Source: Phycisphaerales bacterium
Lineage (GTDB): Bacteria > Planctomycetota > Phycisphaerae > Phycisphaerales > SM1A02
Direction of reading: 5' to 3'
Assembly: GCA_029260575.1 (NCBI GenBank)
Contig: JAJDDB010000035.1
Coordinates: 124,001 to 188,000 of the forward strand
Length of the DNA stretch: 64,000 bases
Shown here: positions 8,908 through 20,931 of the stretch, one piece after another
Numbering within the stretch: position 1 is the first letter of the stretch
How the letters are laid out: each line of letters begins with the position of its first letter
The notes under the pieces: generated by a model
Told to the model about the DNA's origin: nothing
The model's database searches: none
Seen by the model: only the letters and a program-made list of their open reading frames with translations
Translations under genes and position numbers: made by a program

Positions 8908-9609
8908 ATGACAGAAGTAATCAGGGTCAACTTCACCCGGCCGATGCCGGTGTTCCCGCTGCCGGATGATGTGCTGCTTCCGCACGCCATCAAGGCGATT
9001 CACGTATTCGAACCGCGCTACCGCCAGATGATTGACGAAACACTGGATCGCAGTGGTCAGATCTGCCTGGCTGTGTACGAATCCGAAGACTGGAAGCAGC
9101 ACTACGAAGATCGCGCTTCGCTTCGACCGGTTGTTTGCGTCGGACAGTTGGTCAGACACGAATCGCTTCCTGATGGCAGGCACAATATTTTGCTGCATGG
9201 TATCTGCCGTGCGCGCATTGAGCGGCTCATCGAACCGACCGGCCAGCGCATGTATCGCCTTGCGGTGCTTCGGCCACTGGAACGTCTCGATGCTGACCCA
9301 CCGCCGATGGAAGATGTGCGCATCGAACTGCAATCCATATTGCAGTGCCCGTTCCTGCAACGGCTGCGCTGCATTGAAACGGTGACTGAGTGGATTGATC
9401 GTGATGAAATCTCAACCCATGCGCTGCTTGAGCTCATCGGCTTTGCGATCGTGCGCGACACGGAAGTTCGATATCGCCTGCTTTCCGAACCGGAGCCGAA
9501 GACGCGAGCCGAGATCATCATGTGTGAATTGCATCGACTGAGCAAAGTTGTCAGCACCGCATCGCGACAAAGTCACAAGCGCTGGCCGAAGGGTGCGAGT
9601 TGGAATTGA
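8908..9609 (+). CDS. LON substrate-binding (LonN) domain protein
   Basis: A 233-residue stand-alone Lon N-terminal domain protein. The opening VFPLPDDVLLPHAIKAIHVFEPRYRQM is the standard LonN beginning, and LVRHESLPDGRHNILLHGICRARI matches the following PUA-like barrel. The C-terminal half is helical. It has neither the AAA+ nor the protease part of Lon, so it probably recognises peptides or acts as an adaptor; many bacteria carry such stand-alone copies. ATG 8908 is preferred over a TTG at 8899. It lies 90 bases after the HDOD gene on the same strand. Confidence 0.88.
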   Translation: MTEVIRVNFTRPMPVFPLPDDVLLPHAIKAIHVFEPRYRQMIDETLDRSGQICLAVYESEDWKQHYEDRASLRPVVCVGQLVRHESLPDGRHNILLHGICRARIERLIEPTGQRMYRLAVLRPLERLDADPPPMEDVRIELQSILQCPFLQRLRCIETVTEWIDRDEISTHALLELIGFAIVRDTEVRYRLLSEPEPKTRAEIIMCELHRLSKVVSTASRQSHKRWPKGASWN

Positions 9610-9751
9610 TATTGCATTTGTTTCCGCGATCGTTTCACCGATGCACTGTGCTTCGCGTAACAATGGGTTGACCGTGCGCTGCAAATGCAGCCAGACCCGT
9701 AGGCCTGGCCGACTCCGACCAACTCATAGTGATTTGTATATTGCGCTGCGA

Positions 9752-10537
9752 TCAGACGAGTTGCCCGTTGGATCGCAGCGTGTTCATGTAGTGCTGCATC
9801 GATCGCCCCGGACAGGCTGTTGCGGCCCATTCCTGATGCGTACGCACGCGCGAAACCGGCACGCGGTACTGCGCTTGCAGTGAAACCAGGATCTTCTGTA
9901 GCCCCCGCACCTGCGCTTCAGTGGGTGTTTGCAGATCAAAGTTGCCGAGGTTCACGACGCCGATGTTCCCATCGTTGTGATCTTTGACATGCGCTCCCTG
10001 CCACGACAACGGCCGGCATTGAAACACCCGACCGGCACGATCGACAGCAAAGTGGTAGCCGATGTCGCCCCATTGCTGACCGCGATGTCCTCGGCGAATA
10101 GATTCCAGCCGTGCTGTGGATGAAGCAGTATCCGAAGCATAGAACGCGGTCGAACCGTCATGATGCACGGTGATATAACGCACCGGACGCATCATGTTCA
10201 TCAACGTCGGCACCGGCGCGCCCAGCGCCCATTGCGAACGTGGAATAACTCCGCCAGGCAGATCCGCATCAGCGTTTGGAATCTGCGCATGCGATGCATC
10301 CCCATCCGGCAGCGAATGACTGTCGCGCCATGTTGGATCAGGCAGGCGAGTTGTGCGCGAAGTGGAAGAACAACCAGTTAACAGGACTGCTGCGGCGCCC
10401 AATGCGCTCAGCAGGATTGTCCGTCGATGTGGCTGCGTTTCGTCAAGCGGCTCGGCAGCGCGGACGCGTGCGCCACGTCGGGCTGCGTTCATGAACATTT
10501 CTGCGGCACCCCGGACATGGGGATCAGACCGAGCCAT
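9752..10537 (-). CDS. N-acetylmuramoyl-L-alanine amidase lipoprotein (amidase_2/PGRP type)
   Basis: A 261-residue protein, predicted to cleave the bond between MurNAc and L-Ala in peptidoglycan. After an N-terminal region of about 37 residues comes HRRTILLSALGAAAVLLTGC with a lipobox Cys at 56. The RR pair just before the hydrophobic stretch also makes Tat export possible. The catalytic domain shows the expected zinc ligands: His in ITVHHDG, His in RTHQEW and Cys in ATACPGR. Start ATG 10537 is supported by GGAGG six bases upstream; the longer in-frame extension to 10576 is rejected. The long region before the signal segment is odd for a lipoprotein; an ATG nearer the RR is absent. Confidence 0.88.
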   Translation of the reverse strand: MARSDPHVRGAAEMFMNAARRGARVRAAEPLDETQPHRRTILLSALGAAAVLLTGCSSTSRTTRLPDPTWRDSHSLPDGDASHAQIPNADADLPGGVIPRSQWALGAPVPTLMNMMRPVRYITVHHDGSTAFYASDTASSTARLESIRRGHRGQQWGDIGYHFAVDRAGRVFQCRPLSWQGAHVKDHNDGNIGVVNLGNFDLQTPTEAQVRGLQKILVSLQAQYRVPVSRVRTHQEWAATACPGRSMQHYMNTLRSNGQLV

Positions 10538-13496
<2,959 letters not shown>

Positions 13497-13515
13497 CATA
13501 CACCATTCTCCAGCG

Positions 13516-14088
13516 TTAACAATCGCCCCACGCAGCGAGCAGGTCCAGCAGGTCAAAGACATCAACGAAATCATTAGGCGGATCGGCGATGTTTGCCCCG
13601 GGACCGTTCGTTGCCCAGTTGGCGAGCAGTTCCAACAGGTCAAACACATCCACTGCGCCGTCCGGCATATTCTTCGCACCACTGTCGGTGATGTCGGCTG
13701 GACACAACGGCTCATCAATCGTCAATGATGCGATCATGCCGACGCCTTCATGCACGACGCAGTAATACGGATATACGTTGCCGGGCATCGGGTTCGCATC
13801 AAGAAACGCCTGGTCAAATGTAAACTCGAAGATTGTTCCATTTGCGCTAGTCGGGTTACCAGAGCGAAAGTTTCCATCGTGCGCTCCGCTGACGCCACTT
13901 TCGACATTGTGAAAACCGCCTGCCCATGTCCAGCGCACTGTGTCGCCGAGCTGAATCGTCAGATCGGCCGGCGTGAAGTTGAAGCCCGGCCCCACACTGA
14001 CATCAAGAGTTGCGCCCGATGCCATCATCGTTGTCATGCAGATCGCGCCAACCGCACACAGAACCTGAAACACTCTTCGACTTCGCAT
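13516..14088 (-). CDS. Secreted cupredoxin with GC-type dockerin-like C-terminus
   Basis: A 190-residue exported copper protein. A signal peptide (MRSRRVFQVLCAVGAICMTTMMASG) is followed by a plastocyanin-like domain: FTPADLTIQLGDTVRW, then the presumed copper ligands His60 (GGFHNV), Cys110, His113 and Met118 in YYCVVHEGVGM, a type-1 copper arrangement. The last 60 residues are two VDVFDLL segments, each followed by a LLA.W motif, after CPADI. This is the dockerin-like tail widespread in Phycisphaerae, thought to anchor or sort proteins. ATG 14088 has AAAGGAGG upstream, so the 24-residue extension to 14160 is rejected. The electron-transfer partner is unknown. Confidence 0.9.
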   Translation of the reverse strand: MRSRRVFQVLCAVGAICMTTMMASGATLDVSVGPGFNFTPADLTIQLGDTVRWTWAGGFHNVESGVSGAHDGNFRSGNPTSANGTIFEFTFDQAFLDANPMPGNVYPYYCVVHEGVGMIASLTIDEPLCPADITDSGAKNMPDGAVDVFDLLELLANWATNGPGANIADPPNDFVDVFDLLDLLAAWGDC

Positions 14089-14242
14089 TGATTTCCTCCT
14101 TTGCACAGGTCGCGCGACTGCTGTTGCGCAGCACATCGCATGCCCGGCTGGGTTTCCCACTTCTGTAAACTCATGTCATCAGCGCGAAACGACCTTGCAG
14201 GAAGCTGCATGTTTCCCGAGCAAACTCGGTCGGCGTTTCAAT

Positions 14243-14968
14243 TCATTCAGCGCTGACTGCCGGGTCGGCAACGCCGGCCTGACGAAATCCTTGCGCCCGC
14301 AGCAAACATGAATCGCAGTGCCCGCACGGCCGCGCTACGCCGCGGTCATCTACAGCCGGGTCGTAGCAACTCCGTGTCAGGCCATAATCGACGCCGAGAT
14401 CAATACCGCGCCCAATGATCTGCGCCTTGGTGAGATCAATGAGCGGTGTATGAATAGTGAGTGCATTGCCGTGTACACCGCGGCGCGTGGCAAGGTTTGC
14501 CATGTTCTGAAATGCTTCGATGTATGCAGGCCTGCAGTCGGGATATCCGCTGTAATCGACTGCATTGACGCCGATGAAAATGGCATCCGCTTCGAGCACT
14601 TCCGCAAGAGCCAATGCGAAACTGAGAAATATCGTATTGCGTGCGGGGACGTAGGTGATGGGAATGTCAGCGTCGTCGTGATCATGTGAATCCGTCACAT
14701 CGCTGCGATCCTTCGGCACATCAATATCCGCCGTCAGCGCGCTGCCGCCGAAGGCGCGCAGGTCGATCGTTGTGACGCGATGTTCGACAGCGCCCAGCGC
14801 TGCCGCCACGCGCTTCGCTGCATCGAGTTCGTGTTTGTGCCGCTGGCCGTAATCAAAGCACAGAGCATGACAGACGTAGCCGGCATCGCGCGCAATCGCC
14901 AGCGTCGTAGCCGAATCCAGCCCGCCGGAGAGGAGGACGACAGCATGTTGAGATGATTCCATACCCAT
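14243..14968 (-). CDS. queC: 7-cyano-7-deazaguanine synthase QueC
   Basis: A 241-residue ATP-dependent enzyme that converts 7-carboxy-7-deazaguanine to preQ0 in queuosine biosynthesis. The PP-loop SGGLDS at residues 14-19, [26 protein letters not shown] and the zinc-binding CGHCDSC near the C-terminus are all present, the last preceded by the fourth Cys in TRSCYDP. The start is placed at ATG 14968 (14962 is an alternative); the 23 residues before it in the open frame do not fit the family. No queD, queE or queF gene lies nearby. Confidence 0.94.
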   Translation of the reverse strand: MGMESSQHAVVLLSGGLDSATTLAIARDAGYVCHALCFDYGQRHKHELDAAKRVAAALGAVEHRVTTIDLRAFGGSALTADIDVPKDRSDVTDSHDHDDADIPITYVPARNTIFLSFALALAEVLEADAIFIGVNAVDYSGYPDCRPAYIEAFQNMANLATRRGVHGNALTIHTPLIDLTKAQIIGRGIDLGVDYGLTRSCYDPAVDDRGVARPCGHCDSCLLRAQGFRQAGVADPAVSAE

Positions 14969-15094
14969 TGCTGAGAAGCGTAGCAGACATGATTGATGCT
15001 GATCACATGACCAGAACCAAGCAGCGCACGAAGACATTCTATTCGGCGGCTGAAGCCGCTGGCTCGTGTCGTGTCTATTTATCTTGGCATGGAT

Positions 15095-16546
15095 TTACGC
15101 GGCGTTGGGGTGCATGAATCCCTTGAACACCGTCATCCACAGAATGCGCAGGTCGAACAGGATCGACCAGTTGCGAATGTAAAACAGGTCGTACTGCAAG
15201 CGCTTGCGCAGACTCGTGTCGCCGCGCAAACCGTTCACCTGCGCCCAGCCGGTCATGCCTGCTTTGACGTTCTGTCGCAACATATATCCACGCCAATTCT
15301 CGCGGAATTCAGCGACAAGTTCCGGCCGCTCCGGCCGGGGACCAACCAACGACATCTCACCGAGCAGCACATTGAATAACTGCGGCAGTTCATCCAGACT
15401 CGTGCGCCGCAGAAACTTCCCGATCTTCGTCACGCGCGGATCGTCTTTACTCGTCCACGCACCGGTCCCCTTGCCCGCATCATCAAGCGCCTGTTTCTCT
15501 GCATCCCAATCGGTCATCGTGCGGAACTTGTAAATGCGGAACGCCTCGCCATACATACTCATGCGCTGTTGCCGAAACACAATCGGCCCGGGCCCGGACC
15601 GCCGCACAAGCAGTGCGATAATCAACATAGGAATACCGAATATCAGCAGCGCGACTATCGCGCCACCAATATCTACAGTGCGCTTCGCAAGTTTTCCCCA
15701 CCCGCTGGCCAGGCGACTTTGTCGAAGTGACAGCACCGGCATACCGTCCAGTTCGTTCGCCGACATATTCATCGGCATGAACTTCGGGTTCACATCGGGA
15801 ACGACGCGCACCTCCACCGGGAACTTCTCCAGCCGCAACAGCAACTCCGGCAGATGCGTGGACATACTGCCCGGCAGCGCGATCATCACGCTGGAAATAT
15901 CCGCATCGGCAAGCACCTTTTCAACATCGTTGATGCCGCCACGCACCGGTAAACCAAGCACACGACTCTGCACCGGCTCAGCATGATGACTAATGAAGAA
16001 CGATGGCTTGATACCCGTCCATGAGTTTCGCGAAAGCGTGTGGTACACGACCTGCCCGATGCGGCCGGTGCCGATGATTGCGACGTGCCGAAGGTTCCAC
16101 CCTCTGCGGCGCACTGTGCGCAAGCCGGCCCGAAACGCAACCCGCCAGATGATCAGCAGACCAGCGCATGTCGTGGTGAAGATCGCAAACTGCCAGCCGC
16201 TGTAATGCCTGCCTTCGAAAAGCACATTGCGCAGAAGGCTTGTCGTGACGATTGTGACCACCACGCCCACGACCACGGATTTGATAATTGCGGATGCTTC
16301 ACGATAGAAGCGCTGATCTCGGCGCGGCTGATACAGACCGAAACCGACCATCGACAGAAGCATCGTTGCCGCCACAAGAAAAATCGGTATGGAATGCGTG
16401 GCAAACGTCGGCTTGTCCAGCGGTTTAATCCACTGCGTCAACCAATCAAATCGCAGCCCATAGGCAAGCACATCGGCGGCGATGATGACAGCCACATCCG
16501 ATGCCATGAGCACACTGCGAAAGAATCGATGTTGTTCCTTGAGCAA
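15095..16546 (-). CDS. Exopolysaccharide polyprenyl glycosylphosphotransferase (WcaJ/WbaP type)
   Basis: A 483-residue inner-membrane enzyme that starts polysaccharide repeat units by moving a sugar-1-phosphate to undecaprenyl phosphate. Four N-terminal hydrophobic helices (DVAVIIAADVLAYGL, FLVAATMLLSMVGFGLY and two more) precede a Rossmann-like region (HVAIIGTGRIGQVVYH). The catalytic bacterial sugar transferase part starts at KRTVDIGGAIVALL and includes FRQQRMSMYGEAFRIYKFRTM, RVTKIGKFLRRTSLDELPQLFNV and LVGPRPERPE. The start is TTG 16546 with an AAGGCGGG-like site upstream; ATG 16507 would clip the first helix. It lies 82 bases after the DnaJ-like gene and no other polysaccharide genes are adjacent, so the product is unknown. 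Confidence 0.93.
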   Translation of the reverse strand: MLKEQHRFFRSVLMASDVAVIIAADVLAYGLRFDWLTQWIKPLDKPTFATHSIPIFLVAATMLLSMVGFGLYQPRRDQRFYREASAIIKSVVVGVVVTIVTTSLLRNVLFEGRHYSGWQFAIFTTTCAGLLIIWRVAFRAGLRTVRRRGWNLRHVAIIGTGRIGQVVYHTLSRNSWTGIKPSFFISHHAEPVQSRVLGLPVRGGINDVEKVLADADISSVMIALPGSMSTHLPELLLRLEKFPVEVRVVPDVNPKFMPMNMSANELDGMPVLSLRQSRLASGWGKLAKRTVDIGGAIVALLIFGIPMLIIALLVRRSGPGPIVFRQQRMSMYGEAFRIYKFRTMTDWDAEKQALDDAGKGTGAWTSKDDPRVTKIGKFLRRTSLDELPQLFNVLLGEMSLVGPRPERPELVAEFRENWRGYMLRQNVKAGMTGWAQVNGLRGDTSLRKRLQYDLFYIRNWSILFDLRILWMTVFKGFMHPNAA

Positions 16547-16628
16547 GCCTGCCCGCCTTTATTGCCCCATGCCGAACCCAATTCGGGACATCGTATGCAT
16601 ATCAACTGTCGATCCGGTTCGGTTCGTT

Positions 16629-17609
16629 CTATTGCGAATCGGTCCATGGTCCCGAATTTCTGGGGTTTTTCAACTCTTCACCAATTTCGCGAAGTGCAGC
16701 CTGAGCAGAATCCGAGAGATCCTTCGGCCCGACAATCTGCACAACAGCAAATTGATTGCCACTTCGGCCGGCCGCATTGGTGATACCCTTGCCCTTGATT
16801 CGAAGCTTCTGCCCGCTCGAAGTGCCCGGCGGAATGCGCAGCTCGACCGAGCCACTGAGCAGCGGAACCGTCACCATCACGCCGAGCCCTGCTTCTGCAA
16901 TCGTGATCGGCACATCGATATATACATCAAGGCCATCACGACGAAAGTACGGATGCGGCGCAACATCGATCGTCAGAATCAGATCGCCCGGCTTTCCTCC
17001 GGGCGGCGCGGGTTCACCTTTGCCGCGCACACGCAACTTCGCGCCGCTTTCAATACCTGCAGGAATCTTGACATCAATGGTTTGCACGCTGCCATCTCGG
17101 CTCATGCGTATCTGCTGGGTGCCGCCTGACGCTGCGGTGTTGAACGCAACCGACATGTTGTGCGATTGATCGCGCCCACGCCGCGGCCGAGGTTGCGCTC
17201 GCGGGCCGCGCGTTCGCCCAGCCCCGCCGCCGAACGGTCCACCGCCGCCGCTGAACATCTGTTCGAAAATACTGCTGAGATCTTCATCGCTTGCCTCGCC
17301 GGGTCTGCCGCCAGTAGTACTCCACCGCACACCGCCGGCTCCATATCCACCGCGCGCCCCTTCAGCTCCGCCGCCCGAGCTCGCCCCGACACCTGCATGG
17401 CCGAATCGGTCGTACGCCTTACGCTTGTCATCGTCGCTGAGCACGTCGTACGCTTCCTGCACTTCCGCAAATTTCCTGGATGCATCCTCTTGCTTGTTGA
17501 CATCCGGATGCAGTTTGCGCGCAAGCTTTCGATACGCAGAGCGGATTGCATCAGCATCGGCGCCGCGTTTGACGCCCAGTATTTCGTAGTAGTCGCGTTT
17601 GGTTGCCAT
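16629..17609 (-). CDS. DnaJ C-terminal domain co-chaperone, CbpA type
   Basis: A 326-residue J-protein. The J domain occupies residues 1-70 (YYEILGVKRGADADAIRSAYRKLARKL in pieces) with the HPD tripeptide at 34-36 that stimulates DnaK. A Gly-rich linker (about 75-140) follows. Two C-terminal substrate-binding lobes contain VKIPAGIESGAKLRVRGKG and LRIPPGTSSGQKLRIKGKG. The four CxxCxGxG zinc repeats of true DnaJ are absent, which makes this the CbpA class. It follows the sigma/anti-sigma pair on the same strand, suggesting but not proving stress-linked expression. The last residues (PRNSGPWTDSQ) are unremarkable. Confidence 0.93.
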   Translation of the reverse strand: MATKRDYYEILGVKRGADADAIRSAYRKLARKLHPDVNKQEDASRKFAEVQEAYDVLSDDDKRKAYDRFGHAGVGASSGGGAEGARGGYGAGGVRWSTTGGRPGEASDEDLSSIFEQMFSGGGGPFGGGAGRTRGPRAQPRPRRGRDQSHNMSVAFNTAASGGTQQIRMSRDGSVQTIDVKIPAGIESGAKLRVRGKGEPAPPGGKPGDLILTIDVAPHPYFRRDGLDVYIDVPITIAEAGLGVMVTVPLLSGSVELRIPPGTSSGQKLRIKGKGITNAAGRSGNQFAVVQIVGPKDLSDSAQAALREIGEELKNPRNSGPWTDSQ

Positions 17610-17685
17610 ACGTTTACGATCGCGCCGTCAAAGCTTCATGACGCAATTCGGTTCTGAGTATAGCAGTGGCCGATGGCTGGCTCGA

Positions 17686-18363
17686 TCACGGACGCCTGGA
17701 TTCACCGGTGTTGTCGTCGCTCGGTTCCATAGCATTGCGAAGTGCTGCTGGATCGACTTGCAGGTTGCGACTGCCGTCGATCTCGATCGTCTGATCAGCC
17801 GGCACATCAATGAACTCTTCAATCCTGCGCATGATCCAATACCGCATCATGCCGTTGTCCAAAGGTTCAATCTCAGTCAGATGTGGCTGCATCTGGCCGC
17901 GCACCCACGGGGCCTCAAGGTACAGGTTATAAGCTTCGTCATACGTGATCATCGGCACTCTTGGCGTCGGAACATCGACGGGCTGAACTCCGTCAATAGA
18001 AGGCGCCGCGCCGGGACTTGCGGTCCACAGCACCGCAAGAACCAGAACCGCAGCCCAGCCGACGCCTGCGACAATCCAGGGGCCGCGTAAAGATCGAGCT
18101 GGCGCAGCAGCATGCGCCGCAACAACCGGCAGATCAACATCCAGCGCCGCAGCGAGCTCGGCATCCACATAGCGCTCCAGCATCGCAGCAGATTCCTGCG
18201 CGTCCGCCAGTCGTCGCCACAACTCCGCATCGCCGGCTGCATACTGCTCGAAGCGCTGGCGATCACTGTCCGTCGCCTCGCCGTCTGTCAACAACGACAG
18301 CAGCCGATCGATTTCCGACAGCTCGCCGTGGTCATCCAGGTTGTGCTGATTCGTCTCAGCCAT
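17686..18363 (-). CDS. Putative membrane anti-sigma factor
   Basis: A 225-residue single-pass protein directly after an ECF sigma gene (32-base gap), the typical place for its regulator. The N-terminal 70 residues (EIDRLLSLLTDGEATDSDRQ, then ELWRRLADAQ) form the helical pattern seen in planctomycete anti-sigma domains. There is no zinc-binding HxxxCxxC. One transmembrane helix (GPWIVAGVGWAAVLVLAVLW) lies near 95-115. The outer part includes ITYDEAYNLYLEAPWVRGQM and no recognisable enzyme motif. The assignment rests mainly on context and topology. Confidence 0.65.
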   Translation of the reverse strand: MAETNQHNLDDHGELSEIDRLLSLLTDGEATDSDRQRFEQYAAGDAELWRRLADAQESAAMLERYVDAELAAALDVDLPVVAAHAAAPARSLRGPWIVAGVGWAAVLVLAVLWTASPGAAPSIDGVQPVDVPTPRVPMITYDEAYNLYLEAPWVRGQMQPHLTEIEPLDNGMMRYWIMRRIEEFIDVPADQTIEIDGSRNLQVDPAALRNAMEPSDDNTGESRRP

Positions 18364-18395
18364 AGTGCTATTCCGCGATCAATTGATCGATCACG

Positions 18396-19022
18396 TTACG
18401 TTCCCTCGCTCCAGACTTCTTCACCGATTTCTTCGCGCAACATTCGCCGGGCCCGTGCAAGTCGGGTCTCAATTGTCGTGACCGGCAGTTCGAGAACCTC
18501 GCCGATCTGTTGATAGCTCATACCCCGCATACTCCGAAGCAGCAGCGGCTCGCGATACTCCGCAGGCAGCGACATCACCTGGTGAAGTACCCGCCGTGCG
18601 GAATCTGACAGCGCGACCTGTTCATCGGCAGATTGGCCGTCCGCTGCGGGGACATTGACGCTGCCGCGCTGGTCATCGTCGTCAGATGATGCCGGCCCGG
18701 TCGACAGATGCAATGTGTGCTTGTGGCTTCGTGCCGCGCCACGACAGACATTGATAACGATGCGGCGCAACCACGGCCGAAACGCTTCGACATCACGAAG
18801 CGTATCCACCTTGGTAATAAATTTGATTGCCACGTCCTGCATCAGGTCCTCAACATCGATGGTGCGTGGGCGGTGGGCCAGTACAATCGCCGCCACCCAG
18901 CGCCGGTTGGTTTGCCAAAGGCTCTGAAGGGCGTCGCGGTCGCCAGCCTGACCCTGTCGGATCAGCTCGTGCTCGGCGTCCCTGCGACCCTCCTGTTCCC
19001 TTATCTTCTGATGCCCAGACAC
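18396..19022 (-). CDS. ECF RNA polymerase sigma factor
   Basis: A 208-residue sigma-70 family protein of the extracytoplasmic-function class. Region 2 reads VEDLMQDVAIKFITKVDTL, then FRPWLRRIVINVCRGAARSH. Region 4 has VMSLPAEYREPLLLRSMRGMSYQQIGEVLELPVTTIETRLARARRML, a helix-turn-helix that would contact the -35 element. The start is GTG 19022. The final residues (EEIGEEVWSEGT) end 32 bases before the putative anti-sigma gene, and genes down to queC share the strand, so the operon may include the DnaJ-like protein and the glycosylphosphotransferase. The target promoters cannot be read from the window. Confidence 0.92.
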   Translation of the reverse strand: MSGHQKIREQEGRRDAEHELIRQGQAGDRDALQSLWQTNRRWVAAIVLAHRPRTIDVEDLMQDVAIKFITKVDTLRDVEAFRPWLRRIVINVCRGAARSHKHTLHLSTGPASSDDDDQRGSVNVPAADGQSADEQVALSDSARRVLHQVMSLPAEYREPLLLRSMRGMSYQQIGEVLELPVTTIETRLARARRMLREEIGEEVWSEGT

Positions 19023-19149
19023 ACGCGCTCCGTCTGCAATGTTGGCCTTATTTTCTCACCGGAGGCCAGATAACCTGCTTCCCGTGACTTTTGGAGGCCT
19101 CTTTCGGCCCAGCAAATCGGTTCTCACCTGAATTCGAGGCAGTTTCTCC

Positions 19150-20280
19150 ATGGCGGCGTTCTTACACGGCCCTGACAACCCGGAAGCAATGATGAGCTTC
19201 GGCGACCATCTGGAAGACCTCCGCCGAAGGTTGTTATGGGCTCTCGCAGCGCCCCTGCCGATTGCGATCGTAGCGTTCTTCTTCAGCGATACGATCCTTG
19301 AGTGGTTGCTGTTGCCAGTAACTCAGGCACTTCACGCCCGCGGCCTGCCTGCTCAACTGCAATATCTCAGCCCGGCCGAAGCAATTGTCACCCAGCTCAA
19401 GATCAGCGTCGTCGTCGCAATCGTGCTGTCTGCGCCCTGGATTCTCTATCAGCTTTGGCTGTTTGTGCGCCCCGGTCTGTTCAACCAGGAACAGCGCTTC
19501 GTGTACTTCCTGCTGCCGGGCAGCGCGATCATGTCAATCGCCGGCACCGCGCTCATGTACTTCGCGATGATGCCGCTGATGCTGTTCGTGCTGATCGGCT
19601 TCGGACAGCAACTCGGCAGCCGCGAACTCGACCCGCGCGTGCAAATCATGCTCACCGACGGCGCTCCGCTGCACATCTATCACGGAGTCATTCCGCCGGA
19701 AGCTGAACCCAACACGCTGTGGATGCGCTGGCCGAGCATGGATCTGGCCGGCGTCGTGCTCGACGAAACCGCCAAGACTGAAACCGTCGATGTTCAGCGA
19801 TCATTTGTCAGCCAGCAGTTTCAGGTCAAACCAACGATCAGTTTCATCCTGCTGATGTTCCTGGCAATCGTGCTTGCGTTCCAGATGCCGTTGGTGCTGG
19901 TGCTGCTTGGCTGGGTGGGGCTGGCAACGCCACAGTGGCTCCGTAAACGTCGCCGGTATGCAATACTCATATGTGCCGTTATTTCAGCAGTTATCACACC
20001 TGCTGACGCTGTGAGCATGCTTATGATGCTGGTGCCTTTGTATGGCCTGTATGAACTGGGAATCCTGCTGATGGTGATCGCGCCGGCATCTCGTGTGGCT
20101 GAAGGAAGCATATTCGGACGCAGCGAGCGTGCAGCTGCTGCCGATAAGCGGTCCGGCCCGGCCGACCAACAGTTCGAACCGGTACAGTCGGAATACTCGG
20201 TGCCCCGACAGCCGCGCACCTCGACGCAGACGGATCAGTCCCGAGAGTCTGACGCCGATGACAGGGATGCTGGATCGTGA
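19150..20280 (+). CDS. tatC: Sec-independent protein translocase TatC with enlarged periplasmic loop
   Basis: A 376-residue Tat translocase subunit that recognises twin-arginine signal peptides. MSFGDHLEDLRRRL, LSPAEAIVTQLKIS, SAPWILYQLWLFVRPGL and the VITPADAVSMLMMLVPLYGLYELGI ending (read in pieces) are clear TatC signatures. Between the third and fourth helices (about residues 150-228) there is an insertion of roughly 70 residues (GSRELDPRVQIML ... VDVQRSFVSQQFQVK) not present in E. coli TatC, and a polar 60-residue tail follows the last helix. Neither tatA nor tatB is visible nearby. The stop shares bases with the GTG of tadA. The amidase at 9752-10537 is a possible substrate. Confidence 0.93.
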   Translation: MAAFLHGPDNPEAMMSFGDHLEDLRRRLLWALAAPLPIAIVAFFFSDTILEWLLLPVTQALHARGLPAQLQYLSPAEAIVTQLKISVVVAIVLSAPWILYQLWLFVRPGLFNQEQRFVYFLLPGSAIMSIAGTALMYFAMMPLMLFVLIGFGQQLGSRELDPRVQIMLTDGAPLHIYHGVIPPEAEPNTLWMRWPSMDLAGVVLDETAKTETVDVQRSFVSQQFQVKPTISFILLMFLAIVLAFQMPLVLVLLGWVGLATPQWLRKRRRYAILICAVISAVITPADAVSMLMMLVPLYGLYELGILLMVIAPASRVAEGSIFGRSERAAAADKRSGPADQQFEPVQSEYSVPRQPRTSTQTDQSRESDADDRDAGS

Positions 20281-20903
20281 TTGAAACCATTCGCCAGTTC
20301 GTACGGCAGATGCTCAATCCGCGAACCAGCCACCGGAGCGACGAGGCCATGCAGCACACTCGATCAACCAACCGGCGATCGACCCGAGCCACCGAAATCG
20401 ACGTGCGCATGATGCGCCGTGCGATTGAACTGGCCAAACAGGCTGCGAAAAACAACGAAGTACCCGTAGGTGCCGTCGTCTATCAAGGCTCGCGCATCAT
20501 TGCGGAAGCTGCCAACAACCGTGAAGCCTCACGCGATCCGGTCGGACACGCAGAACTGCTGGCTATCAGTGAAGCAGGCAAAAAGCTCGGCGAGTGGCGT
20601 CTGACAGATTGCTCATTGGCTGTCACACTTGAGCCGTGCCCAATGTGCGCCGGTGCTATGGTCAATGCCCGCGTTGGTCGATTGATCTACGGCACCACCG
20701 ATCCCAAGGCCGGCGCATGCCACACGCTGTACAACATCCCCACAGATGACCGGCTCAACCACAGCGTCGAAGTCATCGACGGTGTGCTCGCTGATGAATG
20801 CGCACAGGTTCTCAAAGACTTCTTCCGTCGTCGACGTGAAGAGAACAAGAATACGCGAGCCGGCAACGGCGCTCGCCGGGCTGTCGCCCGCTGCGGTCGC
20901 TGA
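20277..20903 (+). CDS. tadA: tRNA adenosine(34) deaminase TadA
   Basis: A 208-residue zinc deaminase that makes inosine at the wobble position of tRNA-Arg. The active site is complete: HAE at 91-93 and PCPMC at 120-124, with GAVVYQGSRIIAEAANNRE before it and LIYGTTDPKAGA after. GTG 20277 overlaps the tatC stop by four bases. About 40 residues precede the conserved part, so ATG 20349, with GAGG just upstream, is a realistic shorter start. The C-terminal tail (RRREENKNTRAGNGARRAVARCGR) is basic and may help tRNA binding. Because TadA is essential in most bacteria, the operon is probably constitutive. Confidence 0.93.
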   Translation: MIETIRQFVRQMLNPRTSHRSDEAMQHTRSTNRRSTRATEIDVRMMRRAIELAKQAAKNNEVPVGAVVYQGSRIIAEAANNREASRDPVGHAELLAISEAGKKLGEWRLTDCSLAVTLEPCPMCAGAMVNARVGRLIYGTTDPKAGACHTLYNIPTDDRLNHSVEVIDGVLADECAQVLKDFFRRRREENKNTRAGNGARRAVARCGR

Positions 20904-20931
20904 GTTCCCAGTCGTCTATCATTGCCGGCCT

